From NCBI RefSeq assembly GCF_018324385.1, contig NZ_AP019536.1, forward strand, positions 1,054,001 to 1,118,000: a DNA stretch of 64,000 nucleotides. The letters run 5' to 3'. Within the stretch, counting starts at the first letter, position 1; the number at the start of each line of letters is the position of its first letter. The notes below the pieces were generated by a model. The model searched no databases. It saw only the letters and a program-made list of their open reading frames with translations, and was not told where the DNA came from. The DNA comes from Ferrigenium kumadai (lineage in GTDB: Bacteria > Pseudomonadota > Gammaproteobacteria > Burkholderiales > Gallionellaceae). A program made the translations under genes and the position numbers. This document shows, piece after piece, positions 32,870-44,122 of this stretch.

Positions 32870-33715
32870 CTAGACGGCTAACGGTTCGAGAATCAGGCGA
32901 GAGCCGTCGAGGCGCACCTGCGCCGGCTTGCCGCGCACGTTCTCCGGCACCCCGTTCTCGAACACCTGGAAGCAGCCGGCGATGGAGATCAGCTCCGCCT
33001 CCAGCTTATGCACGAAGATGCGCGCATCCTGGTTGCCGTGCGCGCCTGCGAGCGCGCGGCCCCGCAGCGGGGCGTAGATATGGATGTCGCCGTCGGCGAT
33101 CAGCTCCGCGCCGGCGTTGACGATGGCGAGCACCACCAGGTTCGCATCCTTGGCATAGATGCGCTGGCCGGTGCGCACCGGTTTGTCGATCACCATGGTG
33201 GGCTTCAAGGCTGGCGCAGCGGGCAGGCTCTCCGGTTGTGGCGCTTCGGCCTGGCTTGCAGCGGGAGCCTGGGCGGGCTCGTCCTCTTCCGGCGCTGCTT
33301 CCAGTCCCGGAAGTTCGGGCTGTTTCGTGGGCGCCGGGAGAGGGGCTTCGGCGGGCGCCTCGGGGACTGCCTCGGTTTGCTGCGGCGCTCGGCGCGCCGG
33401 GGCGTCGGGAAACAGTCCCAGTCCCGCCTTCACCGCGGTGTCGCGCTGCTCCTGCGAGCCACCCAGCACCCCCGCCGCGCGCATGCCGTGCGCGCCCATG
33501 AATGCCACCAAGCCGGCGATGTCCGGTGTGACGCCGGAATCGGCGATGGGCGTGAGCCCCAGCACCACCGGCGTTTCGGTGAAGAATCCGGGCGCCTGGG
33601 TGAGGCGCGCCTCCAGTTCGCTCTTGAATCTGTCCATGTCGGTCGTGTGGACGTGGAGCACGAACAGGGGGAAATTGGCGTTCTTGATCTTAAATGCGGG
33701 TTCTGCGCGGGTCAT
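32870..33715 (-). CDS. minC: septum site-determining protein MinC
   Basis: 281 residues. The N-terminal domain inhibits FtsZ; the C-terminal beta-helix (VRTGQRIYAKDANLVVLA...GDIHIYAPLRGRALAG) binds MinD. A Pro/Ala/Glu-rich linker of about 60 residues (~110-170) is longer than in E. coli MinC. First gene of minCDE; the integron-like cassette array begins about 60 nt upstream. Confidence 0.95.
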   Translation of the reverse strand: MTRAEPAFKIKNANFPLFVLHVHTTDMDRFKSELEARLTQAPGFFTETPVVLGLTPIADSGVTPDIAGLVAFMGAHGMRAAGVLGGSQEQRDTAVKAGLGLFPDAPARRAPQQTEAVPEAPAEAPLPAPTKQPELPGLEAAPEEDEPAQAPAASQAEAPQPESLPAAPALKPTMVIDKPVRTGQRIYAKDANLVVLAIVNAGAELIADGDIHIYAPLRGRALAGAHGNQDARIFVHKLEAELISIAGCFQVFENGVPENVRGKPAQVRLDGSRLILEPLAV

Positions 33716-33773
33716 TTGGAGGTACGTTAGGGCGGCTTTGTCATGCCGCGGGTTGTTATACGAAAGGGCGGGA

Positions 33774-33780
33774 GTCTAAC
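33774..33780 (-). other. possible relic attC R' core (GTTAGAC)
   Basis: On the minus strand this reads GTTAGAC, matching the GTTRRRY integron core. No convincing partner arms were found between here and 33853, so it may be a decayed attC boundary of the cassette array. Confidence 0.3.
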
Positions 33781-33845
33781 GATGCGCTTCCTGATTTTCA
33801 ATCGGCATGCGCGGGGCGTCGTTTTTGCAGGGAGCACAACGTGCT

Positions 33846-33941
33846 GATTAACGTTGGAAGTAACTCGCTGCCGGAGTTGCGCAGCGATGGAGGGAATCCA
33901 AGGCACAGCTTTAGGCGGTCGGGTTAACTGAAAGGTTAGGT
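33846..33941 (-). repeat. attC-like recombination site 1
   Basis: On the minus strand: R'' core CCTAAC, inner arm GTTAACCCGACCGCC, variable centre, inner arm GGCAGCGAGTTAC, then R' core CGTTAATC. The inner arms pair imperfectly, as in attC folding; the R' core departs from GTTRRRY at one position. It lies just after the 33959-34486 gene stop, where a cassette attC belongs. Confidence 0.55.
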
Positions 33942-33958
33942 AATACCTTGTGGCAGAT

Positions 33959-34486
33959 TCACTTGATTAACCTTGGCTTTGCAGTGGTCATGAATTGATA
34001 GTCGCTATATTTTTCCGGTTTCGATTCAGTCCACAGCCGAACCATCTCGGCGCTTGGTGGATTAAAGATGTCAATTCCGTATTCAAGTAATTTCTTGCGG
34101 TATTTGGATTTTGTTCTGTCACTATAGTGTTCGGCTGGGTCGGCCCCAGAAATCCAAAGAAGTGCAGCTATAACCAACCTGCTTGATTTTTCGCCATCCT
34201 TGATTGACTTGATGATGCTTCTTGGATGGTTTTCGGGGTAATCTGGGTCTGCTATATCAACCCATTCTTTTAGCTCGACAACTTCAAGTCTGTGGTTCTC
34301 TTTATGGAGCCACGCGTGGTAGAACTCTCTGGCTTCATTTGGCGTTTCAAATGAAATGGCCTTGCGAAAGGAGCACATTCTTTTGTTCGTCGATAAGTAA
34401 ATACCTTCGTCAAAAAAATAAGGCCACGACTCAAATTTCAAAGGGTCGTATACGCCAACGTAAAAGAATGATTTTAATATTCTCAT
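33959..34486 (-). CDS. hypothetical protein in putative integron cassette 1
   Basis: 175 residues, no family I can name. It is rich in aromatic and charged residues with no signal peptide or membrane segment. The C-terminal half (YRKKLLEYGIDIFNPPSAEMVRLW) faintly resembles replication-protein helices, but I do not rely on that. Base composition is clearly AT-richer than the neighbouring min genes. Flanked by attC-like sites on both sides and oriented like the other two cassettes. Confidence 0.7.
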   Translation of the reverse strand: MRILKSFFYVGVYDPLKFESWPYFFDEGIYLSTNKRMCSFRKAISFETPNEAREFYHAWLHKENHRLEVVELKEWVDIADPDYPENHPRSIIKSIKDGEKSSRLVIAALLWISGADPAEHYSDRTKSKYRKKLLEYGIDIFNPPSAEMVRLWTESKPEKYSDYQFMTTAKPRLIK

Positions 34487-34521
34487 GGGGAGCCAATGCG
34501 AGCGGGCGTATTACCTGTGTA

Positions 34522-34603
34522 GTCTAATGTTTGAGGTAACCGGCCGCCGGAGCGCGAAGCGCGGAGCAGCTTGCAGGCGGTTCGGTTGGCCGAGAGGTTA
34601 GCC
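34522..34603 (-). repeat. attC-like recombination site 2
   Basis: The best of the three sites. On the minus strand it starts GGCTAAC (R''), has inner arms CCAACCGAACCGCC and GGCGGCCGGTTACC that pair with an unpaired base, a central GCGCTTCGCGC hairpin, and ends ATTAGAC (R', first base G to A). The stop codon of the upstream protease gene lies inside the R'' core (GGC-TAA-C), a common feature of integron cassettes. Confidence 0.75.
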
Positions 34604-35443
34604 ATTGGCATGTGCATAGGGCTCCAAAGCAAGGGTCTTCCAGCAAAGCGCCAGATCGCAGTAGGTTCCGAGTGCGGTAACCCTTTCGTTTTTCTCAACA
34701 ACGTGATCTGGGTAGATTAGTCCTGTATAGAGCCCTACGAGAAGGAAACCGGTCGGAGTTTCTACGAAGACAGGGCCTCCGGACATACCGCCAGCGCCGG
34801 TGCTATCCAACAAGATTTCTCTCTGGCGCCCCTCAATTCGCGTGGCTGCGATGTGGCGCGTAAGCACTATTGGCGTTGGCTGGCCCATGCCGAGAGCGCT
34901 ATAGCCATATGGAAATCCAACGACGAAGACTTGATCACAGGGGCAAAGCAAGCTTTCTAAACAGCGACGTTCGTCGACCACTTGCACTTCAGATACGTTA
35001 AGCGTGGCGGGGAGCTTAACCTTTACGGCATCGTGCCAAAAAGGGACACGCAGCCCAATTGCATTTAGGTCTGGTTGCGGAGTGTCTTGCTTGTCTTGAT
35101 ACCAGAGTGGCTCAAACGGTGTGTTGTGATTCTTATAGAGAGGAACAATCAGCTCCTGATTGCCCCCAACGACAGTCACACCAGGTTGCCTGTTCTCGGA
35201 GTTTTGTAACGTTACCTTCAGCGCTGCGCGATTAGGGAGTTGGTTGCGAATGCGCAAGTTGTGCATGTCGAAACCGGTTACAACGTGCCAGCACGTGTAA
35301 AGGAAGTGGTATTCGCCTTCGCGACGAATAAAGCCGCTTGCAAATGCTCCTTTTATCGGCTGACCATCCCAGTCTAGACATTGGATGTGCACGCCCTTAA
35401 ATGGCAGTTCGAATTTCTGGAAATGTAATGGAGGATCGATCAC
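34598..35443 (-). CDS. trypsin-like serine peptidase in putative cassette 2
   Basis: 281 residues. A chymotrypsin-fold protease with visible triad candidates: His in LYTCWHVVTGF, Asp in QPDLNAIGLRV and Ser in STGAGGMSGGPVFV. No signal peptide, so it is probably cytoplasmic, unlike DegP-type proteases. It starts at GTG 35443, only 8 nt from the cassette boundary, with little room for a ribosome site. The stop is within attC site 2. Possible defence or stress role; unproven. Confidence 0.8.
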   Translation of the reverse strand: MIDPPLHFQKFELPFKGVHIQCLDWDGQPIKGAFASGFIRREGEYHFLYTCWHVVTGFDMHNLRIRNQLPNRAALKVTLQNSENRQPGVTVVGGNQELIVPLYKNHNTPFEPLWYQDKQDTPQPDLNAIGLRVPFWHDAVKVKLPATLNVSEVQVVDERRCLESLLCPCDQVFVVGFPYGYSALGMGQPTPIVLTRHIAATRIEGRQREILLDSTGAGGMSGGPVFVETPTGFLLVGLYTGLIYPDHVVEKNERVTALGTYCDLALCWKTLALEPYAHANG

Positions 35444-35450
35444 GACAGAT

Positions 35451-35510
35451 GGCTAACGTTTGACATAAGGGACTGGCCTTAGCCAGTCCCGTTTGATGGA
35501 TGGGTTAGAG
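35451..35510 (-). repeat. attC-like recombination site 3
   Basis: A compact 60-bp site. Minus strand: CTCTAAC (R''), GGGACTGGC paired perfectly with GCCAGTCCC around CTAAG, then GTCAAACGTTAGCC (R' core GTTAGCC). The stop codon of the 35505-35798 gene is inside R'' (CTC-TAA-C). Confidence 0.7.
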
Positions 35511-35798
35511 CTCATTTTCACTCGACAGGAAGGGGCATTGATCTTTCCCCATAATACTATTTGGAGAGTACCAATAAACGCTGAGCTTGATGCTACGGCC
35601 TGTGAAATATCGGCATACTAATTGAGTTTGCTGAGCTTTCCCTAAGTCGCCCCACTCAGGTAAAACATAAATTTCCCCAGGCTCCACCTTTGTTTCCCAA
35701 ACTAGCACGCGTTTGCTTGAGATAAGAAGCAAGAGGCAAATACTGGCCAATACAACTAGGAGGGTAATTGCGATTTTCTTTGTGTCCGGCTTACTCAT
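35505..35798 (-). CDS. small membrane-anchored protein in putative cassette 3
   Basis: 97 residues. A lysine-rich start (MSKPDTKK) precedes a hydrophobic segment (residues ~9-27), then an extracytoplasmic domain of ~70 residues with two cysteines. No family recognised. AT-rich compared with neighbours. ATG 35798 is 10 nt downstream of a GTTAGAG core at 35809-35815 that would form the cassette's other boundary. Confidence 0.7.
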   Translation of the reverse strand: MSKPDTKKIAITLLVVLASICLLLLISSKRVLVWETKVEPGEIYVLPEWGDLGKAQQTQLVCRYFTGRSIKLSVYWYSPNSIMGKDQCPFLSSENEL

Positions 35799-35808
35799 TT
35801 GTCCTGTG

Positions 35809-35815
35809 CTCTAAC
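35809..35815 (-). other. GTTAGAG core at the upstream edge of the cassette array
   Basis: Minus-strand GTTAGAG fits GTTRRRY and sits just before the first cassette gene. The sequence beyond it (to 35981) does not fold as a standard attC, so it could be a decayed attC or an attI-like site. No integrase gene is within the window. Confidence 0.4.
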
Positions 35816-35911
35816 GTTAAGTAGACACCCTAAATGGCATGAAAGACTGCGTCTTCGAGGCGCTTGGCGGGCGACACCTTACTCGATGCGAGTGCCCGGA
35901 ACAATAGACCG

Positions 35912-35927
35912 GATTATCTAGATAATC
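35912..35927. other. perfect 16-bp palindrome
   Basis: GATTATCTAGATAATC is a perfect dyad 55 nt after the GGDEF-EAL stop, between that gene and the cassette array. Role unknown. Confidence 0.4.
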
Positions 35928-35981
35928 GGATATAGCGAACCGCCCTCTGAGTTGAGCAGGGTCGGGCCATGCCGAGCCAGA

Positions 35982-38900
35982 TCACTTCTGTTCTTTCAGG
36001 TAGGCGGCGAACGATTCTGCGGGCAGGGGCTCGCTGAAGTAATAGCCCTGGACCTCGTCGCAGCCGACCTGGCGCAGGTAGGCCAGCTGCTCCGATGTTT
36101 CCACGCCTTCCGCGATGGTCCGTATGCCGAGGCTACGGGCGAGGTTGATGATGGCCGTGACGATGGCCTTGTCGTCCGGGTCGCGGGTGATGTCGCGCAC
36201 GAAGGACTGATCTATCTTCAGCTTGTACACCTTGAAGCGCTTGAAGTAGCTCAGCGAGGAGTAACCGGTGCCGAAATCGTCGATGGACATGTGGATGCCG
36301 CACGCGTGGAGTTCGTCCATGGTCTTTATCGCTGCCAGCGGGTCATGCATGGCGACCGCTTCGGTGAGCTCCAGTTCCAGATACTGATGCGCCAATCCGG
36401 CCTCGCCCAGGATGCGGGTGACCCGGTCCACCAGATTGGGCTGACGGAACTGAGCGGCAGACAGGTTCACCGCCATCACCATGGGGGGCAGTCCCTGATC
36501 CATCCACTCTTTCAGCTGCCTGGTCGCGGTGTTGAGCACCCATTCGCCGATCTGGACGATCTGGCCATTGTTCTCGGCAAGGGGGATGAATTCGGCCGGC
36601 GAGACCAAGCCGAATTCGGGATGTTGCCAGCGCAGCAGCGCCTCTGCGCCGATGATGCGGCCATCCCTTATCGAGACTTGCGGCTGGTACTGGAGCTGCA
36701 GTTGATTGCGGGCGAGCGCGTGACGCAAGGCACTGCTCAGCTGCAGGATGCGGACCGAGTGGGTCTGCATCTCCGGGGTGAAGAAACGGAAATTGTTGCG
36801 GCCGTCCTGCTTGGCGCGGAACATCGCGGCATCGGCGTTCTTGAAGAGCATCTCGAAGTCTTCGCCGTCGTGCGGATAGACGGCGATACCGATCGAGGCG
36901 GTGGAAACCAGTTCGTGTTGCTCGATCTGGCATGGACGGGAAACGGCCTCCATCAGCTTTGTCGCGACGTTGGCGGCGCCGTTCTCATCGGTGCCGGGCA
37001 GCACCAGGAAGAACTCGTCCCCCCCCTGGCGCGACACCGTGTCTTCCTCGCGCAGCGTCGCCTTGAGCCGCTTGGCCACTTCCATCAGCAGCTGGTCCCC
37101 GATGGAGTGCCCCAAGGTGTCGTTGATGGTCTTGAAATTGTCGAGATCGAGGTACATGACCGCCAGTTTTTCCCCGCTCCGTTGTGCCAGGCTGATGGCG
37201 AATTTGAAGCGGTCGTCGAGCAGCACGCGGTTGGGGAGGCCGGTGAGCTGGTCGAAATGCGCCAGGCTTTCGATGCGCTCCTCGTTCTGCCTCTTCTCTG
37301 TGATGTCTTCCTTGATGGCCAGGTAGTTCGTTATCCGACCATCGGACTGGCGCACCGGGAAGATCGTCGCCGACTCGACGTGTTCGGAGCCATCCTTGCG
37401 GCGATTGATCAGTTCGCCGCGCCATAGCTCTCCGCGGGTCAGGTGTGCCCACATGTCGTCATAGGTCTTTTGGGGCGTCTTGTCCGACTTGAAGATGCGC
37501 GGATTGCTGCCGATCACTTCGCCGGCCGTGTATCCGGTCACGTTGGTGAAAGTCTGGTTGGCGTACTGGATGTTGGCATCAAGGTCGGTGATGATGACGG
37601 TGTCCGGGCTTTGTTCCACCGCCTGCGACAGCTGGACCAGGGATTTCTCGATCTCTTCGCGTTCGGCTTCACTGGCGAACCGGTCCAGCGCGAAGCTGAT
37701 ATCCATTCCCATCTCGAGCAGCAGATCGCGGGCCGCTTCGTCGAAGGCGTTCGGCTCGCCGGCATACAGCGTCAGTGCACCGACGACGGCTCCGCGGCAT
37801 GACAGGGGAATCGAGGCCGACGCCCCCCAGCCGAAATGTGCGCCTCTTTCATGCCAGGGGGCTGTGGCCGGGTCATGCGCGAAGTCCTGGCACCAGAACG
37901 GTTTGTTCTCGCGCAAGGAAGTGGCGGTCGGTCCCTGTGCGGCCGGGTCATCGCCATCGAGCGGGATACGAAGATTTTCCAGGTACTCCGTGCCGGTTCC
38001 GAACGAGGCGACAGGAGTCACCTGTCTGGTTTGCGCGTCCACCTTGCCGACCCAGGCCATCTTCATGCCGCCGGACTCGACCGCGCTCCGGCAGATCCGG
38101 GGATACAGTTCGGTTTCATTGGCGCTGTGGACGATGGCCTTGTTGCACTGGCTCAAAGCCGCGTAGAGCCCGCTGCTGCGCCGGAGCTCGGCGTTCGAGA
38201 GGGACAGCTCGCGGGTCTTGGCGCGGACCTGCCGGCGCAGGACGACGACACCGAGCATCGCCGCCAGCAACAGGCCGATGGCGGCGATGAGCGCTTCCCA
38301 AAGAACGGGAGGAATGAATGCTTCCGGCGCCTGTCCGCCCCAGCGCTTGATGATCGCGAAGTAGGGGGAATCGGGATCGTTGTGCCAGGCCGAAAGATGC
38401 TTTTCTATCCCGTTCAGCAGGTCGGCCCGCCGTCCTTGTGCCGTTGCATAGTACAAGCGGGCGGGCTGGAAAATGATCGGCGTTTCTACGAGATTGAATT
38501 TGAATTTGTGGAATTCGCCGTAATACTGATTGGAGATCGCGGCATCCGCCTGGCCGGACTGCGTCAGCCGGAAGGCGTCTTCCACCGTCCTGGTTCGAAT
38601 CAGCTGTGCGTCGATGTTGAATCCGGCCAGCATGTCCGCAAAGGCCTTCTCCTGTATGCCGCCGCCCAGCAGGGCGATGCGTCTGCCCTTGAGGTCGAGG
38701 ATGGACGAAATCTCGACATCGCTGCGGCGGTAGAGCTGCGACCAGCTATACAGGGCAGGCGTCGCATGGAAATCGAAGTGGCGGTCCCGGTCCGCGGAAT
38801 AGGCGACGTCGGGCATGAGGTCGATGCCGCCTGTTTCCAGCTTTTTCAGGCAGGCTTCCCATTCGCAGCGGACGTAAGAGAGTTGCCAGCCTTCCTTGTC

Positions 38901-39080
38901 CGCGATCGCCTTCAGGATGTCGATCAGGATGCCGGAAGGGATGCCCTTCGCGTCGGTGAAGATCTTGGGGGAGTTCTCGTAGACGCCGACGCGCACTTCC
39001 GCTGCCCATGCATTCCCGATCAGGCCCAGGAGGCCGATACAGAATAGGGCGCGAAACTTCGATGCGAGCGCGATAGCCAC
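35982..39080 (-). CDS. SBP_bac_3-GAF-PAS-GGDEF-EAL cyclic-di-GMP sensor protein
   Basis: 1032 residues. Signal peptide (ends near NAWA), periplasmic amino-acid-type binding domain (~27-245; VGVYENSPKIFTDAKGIPSG), TM helix (~262-282), GAF (~310-460), PAS (~480-600), GGDEF with QGGDEFF and I-site REED, then EAL with EALLRW and DDFGTGYSS. Both output domains keep their motifs. It differs from the first sensor in using an SBP_bac_3 rather than PhnD module. It is the gene upstream of the cassette array on the same strand. Confidence 0.92.
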   Translation of the reverse strand: MAIALASKFRALFCIGLLGLIGNAWAAEVRVGVYENSPKIFTDAKGIPSGILIDILKAIADKEGWQLSYVRCEWEACLKKLETGGIDLMPDVAYSADRDRHFDFHATPALYSWSQLYRRSDVEISSILDLKGRRIALLGGGIQEKAFADMLAGFNIDAQLIRTRTVEDAFRLTQSGQADAAISNQYYGEFHKFKFNLVETPIIFQPARLYYATAQGRRADLLNGIEKHLSAWHNDPDSPYFAIIKRWGGQAPEAFIPPVLWEALIAAIGLLLAAMLGVVVLRRQVRAKTRELSLSNAELRRSSGLYAALSQCNKAIVHSANETELYPRICRSAVESGGMKMAWVGKVDAQTRQVTPVASFGTGTEYLENLRIPLDGDDPAAQGPTATSLRENKPFWCQDFAHDPATAPWHERGAHFGWGASASIPLSCRGAVVGALTLYAGEPNAFDEAARDLLLEMGMDISFALDRFASEAEREEIEKSLVQLSQAVEQSPDTVIITDLDANIQYANQTFTNVTGYTAGEVIGSNPRIFKSDKTPQKTYDDMWAHLTRGELWRGELINRRKDGSEHVESATIFPVRQSDGRITNYLAIKEDITEKRQNEERIESLAHFDQLTGLPNRVLLDDRFKFAISLAQRSGEKLAVMYLDLDNFKTINDTLGHSIGDQLLMEVAKRLKATLREEDTVSRQGGDEFFLVLPGTDENGAANVATKLMEAVSRPCQIEQHELVSTASIGIAVYPHDGEDFEMLFKNADAAMFRAKQDGRNNFRFFTPEMQTHSVRILQLSSALRHALARNQLQLQYQPQVSIRDGRIIGAEALLRWQHPEFGLVSPAEFIPLAENNGQIVQIGEWVLNTATRQLKEWMDQGLPPMVMAVNLSAAQFRQPNLVDRVTRILGEAGLAHQYLELELTEAVAMHDPLAAIKTMDELHACGIHMSIDDFGTGYSSLSYFKRFKVYKLKIDQSFVRDITRDPDDKAIVTAIINLARSLGIRTIAEGVETSEQLAYLRQVGCDEVQGYYFSEPLPAESFAAYLKEQK

Positions 39081-39182
39081 GGAGTCGACCCCCGATCGAT
39101 AGATGACTCAACGGGATGCACAAGCGTTCGGGACCGGCGTCGCGTCTGCGACAGGCCCAGAATCGCCCGCACATGGGAAGCT

Positions 39183-39244
39183 GCTTCCGCAACCTAACAA
39201 ATGGCCCAGGCGGAAGCAATGGGGTGAATGACCCGTTAACGGGT
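39183..39244. other. inverted repeats upstream of the GGDEF-EAL gene
   Basis: GCTTCCGC (39183-39190) pairs with 39210-39217, and ACCCGTTAACGGGT (39231-39244) is a perfect 14-bp palindrome, 14 nt after the copA stop. Either could terminate copA or regulate the diverging-side gene; no T-run seen. Confidence 0.35.
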
Positions 39245-39258
39245 CACCGCGAGCCGTG

Positions 39259-41412
<2,154 letters not shown>

Positions 41413-41504
41413 ATCGCACCGAATTTACCACGATTGCCAGAGCGGGCGGGGGACTGGGTGGTCAGTACGATTTTTTCGTCATATTGGCTTCAGGTGAGGC
41501 CAAT

Positions 41505-41531
41505 AAAAAACGCCCGATGAAACACCGGGCG
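41505..41531 (-). terminator. intrinsic terminator after the DUF2892 gene
   Basis: On the minus strand CGCCCGGTG pairs with CATCGGGCG (one G-T) around TTT, followed by six Ts. It separates the DUF2892 gene from copA. Confidence 0.9.
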
Positions 41532-41552
41532 CAATTGGGGATGAGACTATGG

Positions 41553-41747
41553 TTATTTCTTGTCCGTCGGGCAGGTACTCATGCCGAACAGCGCATAGCC
41601 CGGGCAGAACTTGAACACGCCGGTCGCGAGCACAACGACGCCGAGCCAGCCCCACACGCCGATCATTCCGGTGGCCGCCAGGCCGATCAGAACCAGACCG
41701 ACGACGATACGTACGATGCGGTCGACACCGCCTACATTGATTTTCAT
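41553..41747 (-). CDS. DUF2892 small inner-membrane protein
   Basis: 64 residues with the family opening MKINVGGVDRIVRIVVGLVL, two TM helices, and the end FCPGYALFGMSTC. These YgaP-TM-like proteins are often near rhodanese or Crp/Fnr genes; function is unknown. Followed by a strong terminator. Confidence 0.9.
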   Translation of the reverse strand: MKINVGGVDRIVRIVVGLVLIGLAATGMIGVWGWLGVVVLATGVFKFCPGYALFGMSTCPTDKK

Positions 41748-41868
41748 GATGCTCTCCTGTGGTTAACGTTGACTATTTGAGTAACGAACTAATCCTGCGT
41801 TCCATTTCGACTACGGACGCATGATAGGGAGCCACGAGGGCTGCGTCTGTGAGAAACGTCACAGAGGG

Positions 41869-42534
41869 TTACAGCGAGGAGAACTTTTGAAGGGCGGAAG
41901 CGTTGATGACTTCGATCTGTTCGCGGCCCAGCCTGATCCAGCCCTGCTCTTCGAAGCCCTTGAGCAGGCGGCTGACCATTTCGCGCGCGCTGCCGAGTTC
42001 GTCGGCGAGAGCCTGGTGGGTGGCGTGGATCGGGTTGGGCTTGGCGGTGAGCAGGGCGGCCAGACGCTGGTCCAGTTTCTGGAAAGCGACGGCGGAGACC
42101 AGTTGCATCAGGTCGGTGAGCCGGTCGGAGAATAGGTGGAACACATAGCTGCGGAACGCCTCATGCCTGTCGAGCAGCTTGTGGAACGCAGCGGCGGGCA
42201 GCAGCACCATTTCCAGCGTTTGTTCGGTGATGCCCCGCGCCTGGTAGCGTGTATGTCCCAGCAGGCAGCTGCTGGTGAGGATGCAGCTCTCGCCGGGCAC
42301 GACGCGATAGAGTTGAAGTTCGCGCCCGTTGGGCGCGGCCTTGATGACGCGGATGTTGCCGGAAAGCAGCAGCGGAAAGCCTTGGCACGGCTGGTCTTCG
42401 TCGAACACCGTGGTGCCTGCCGGAATCTGCATCACGTTTGCTACTGCCAGCAGCGAATCCAGCTCGGCGGCGGGCAGTTCGCACAGCATCGGGTAGTGCT
42501 GCAACAGGCGTTTCTGGATGTCTCCAGTCAGCAT
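41869..42534 (-). CDS. Crp/Fnr-family transcriptional regulator
   Basis: 221 residues. A cyclic-nucleotide-binding-like beta-roll (~15-130) and a winged HTH (HATHQALADELGSAREMVSRLLKGFEEQGWI). It lacks the N-terminal Cys cluster of FNR, so it does not bind an FNR-type 4Fe-4S centre; the ligand is unknown. Such regulators frequently flank DUF2892 genes and may control the neighbour at 41553. Confidence 0.9.
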   Translation of the reverse strand: MLTGDIQKRLLQHYPMLCELPAAELDSLLAVANVMQIPAGTTVFDEDQPCQGFPLLLSGNIRVIKAAPNGRELQLYRVVPGESCILTSSCLLGHTRYQARGITEQTLEMVLLPAAAFHKLLDRHEAFRSYVFHLFSDRLTDLMQLVSAVAFQKLDQRLAALLTAKPNPIHATHQALADELGSAREMVSRLLKGFEEQGWIRLGREQIEVINASALQKFSSL

Positions 42535-42553
42535 GGATGACTGAGTGACCGTG

Positions 42554-44056
42554 TCACTCCGGCCGCATGTGCGGGAACAGGATCACGTCGCGGATGCTCG
42601 CGGCATCGGTCAGCAGCATCACCAGGCGGTCGATACCGATGCCTTCGCCGGCGGTCGGCGGCAGGCCGTATTCCAGCGCGCGGACGTAGTCGGCGTCCTT
42701 GAACATCGCCTCCTCGTCGCCCGCTTCCTTCGCGGCAACCTGTGCGTCGAAGCGGCGCTCCTGGTCTTCCGGATCGTTCAGCTCGGAGAACCCGTTGGCG
42801 ATCTCGCGGCCGACGATGAACAGCTCGAAACGTTCGGTGATGCCGGGGCGTGCGTCGGAAGCGCGCGCCAGCGGCGAGGTCTCGACCGGATAGTCGACGA
42901 TGAAGGTCGGCTCGAACAGGTGTCCCTCGGCCAGTTCTTCGAACAACGACAGTTGCAGGCCGCCGATGCCGTCTTCCGGCTTGTACTTGGCCTTGAGGTC
43001 CTGCAGTTCGCTGATGACGAACTCGCGGTCATTCAGCTGCGCGTCGGTGAACTGCGGATGATATTTCTGGATGGCCTGCACCATGGTCAGCCGGTGGAAC
43101 GGCTTGCCCAGGTCGAGTTCCTTGCCCTGGTAGCTGATGACCGTGGTGCCCAGCACCTTGCGGGCCACTTCCGTGAACAGCTTCTCGGTGAAGTCCATCA
43201 GGTAACGATAGTCGCGATACGCCTCGTAGAACTCGATCATGGTGAACTCGGGGTTGTGCCGTGTGGACAAGCCCTCGTTGCGGAAATTGCGGTTGATCTC
43301 GAACACCTTCTCGAAGCCGCCGACCACCAGCCGTTTCAGGTACAGCTCAGGCGCGATGCGCAGGTAGAGCGGCATATCGAGCGCGTTGTGATGCGTGATG
43401 AAGGGCTTGGCCGAAGCGCCGCCGGGGATGACGTGCATCATCGGCGTCTCGACTTCGAGGTAATCGTGGCGCGCGAAGAATTCGCGGATCGCCTGGATGA
43501 TCTTCGAGCGGATCAGGAAGGTGTTGCGCGTCTGCTCGTTGGTGATGAGGTCGACGTAGCGCTGGCGGTATTTCTGCTCCTGATCGGTCAGGCCGTGGAA
43601 CTTCTCGGGCAGCGGGCGCAGCGCCTTGGTCAGCAGGCGGATCTGCGTGACGCGCACCGACAGCTCGCCGGTCTTGGTCTTGAACAGCACGCCGACGGCG
43701 CCGAGGATATCGCCCAGGTCGTAACGCTTGAACTCGGCATGCGCCTCTTCGCCGGTGTCGCCGTTGCTGACGAACAGCTGGATGCGGCCGCTCACGTCCT
43801 GGATGGTGGCGAAGCTGGCCTTGCCCATCACGCGCTTCAGCATCATGCGGCCGGCCACCGCCACGTGGATCTGCGCGGCTTCCAGTTCGTCATGCGTCTT
43901 CTCGCCGAATTCGGCAGTCAGGTCGCCGGCGTAATGCTTGCGATCGAAATCGTTGGGGAAGGCGATGCCTTTCTCGCGGATCGCACTCAGCTTGGCGCGG
44001 CGCTCCGCGATGATCTGGTTTTCGTCTTGGACTGGCAGGTTTTGTTCGGTGCTCAT
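42554..44056 (-). CDS. lysS: lysyl-tRNA synthetase, class II
   Basis: 500 residues: N-terminal OB-fold anticodon domain ([19 protein letters not shown]), class II motif 2 ([18 protein letters not shown]) and motif 3 ([15 protein letters not shown]). In many proteobacteria lysS follows prfB directly; here the two are split by the SMC-like operon at 44123-48866, all on one strand. Confidence 0.97.
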   Translation of the reverse strand: MSTEQNLPVQDENQIIAERRAKLSAIREKGIAFPNDFDRKHYAGDLTAEFGEKTHDELEAAQIHVAVAGRMMLKRVMGKASFATIQDVSGRIQLFVSNGDTGEEAHAEFKRYDLGDILGAVGVLFKTKTGELSVRVTQIRLLTKALRPLPEKFHGLTDQEQKYRQRYVDLITNEQTRNTFLIRSKIIQAIREFFARHDYLEVETPMMHVIPGGASAKPFITHHNALDMPLYLRIAPELYLKRLVVGGFEKVFEINRNFRNEGLSTRHNPEFTMIEFYEAYRDYRYLMDFTEKLFTEVARKVLGTTVISYQGKELDLGKPFHRLTMVQAIQKYHPQFTDAQLNDREFVISELQDLKAKYKPEDGIGGLQLSLFEELAEGHLFEPTFIVDYPVETSPLARASDARPGITERFELFIVGREIANGFSELNDPEDQERRFDAQVAAKEAGDEEAMFKDADYVRALEYGLPPTAGEGIGIDRLVMLLTDAASIRDVILFPHMRPE

Positions 44057-44122
44057 GATGATCTGAATGTTGAATTGAATTTTAGCGGCGTGAAATATAG
44101 CACAGGGGAGGCCTTTTCCGGA

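Noticed and set aside
39190..39210. Additional attC (AACCTAACAAATGGC) near the third GGDEF-EAL start
   Set aside because: A YAAC core is present but no partner core or inner arms; the flanking 8-bp repeat explains the dyad.
41748..41868. FNR box (TTGAC...GAGTAA) upstream of the DUF2892 gene
   Set aside because: The half-sites do not match as an inverted repeat.
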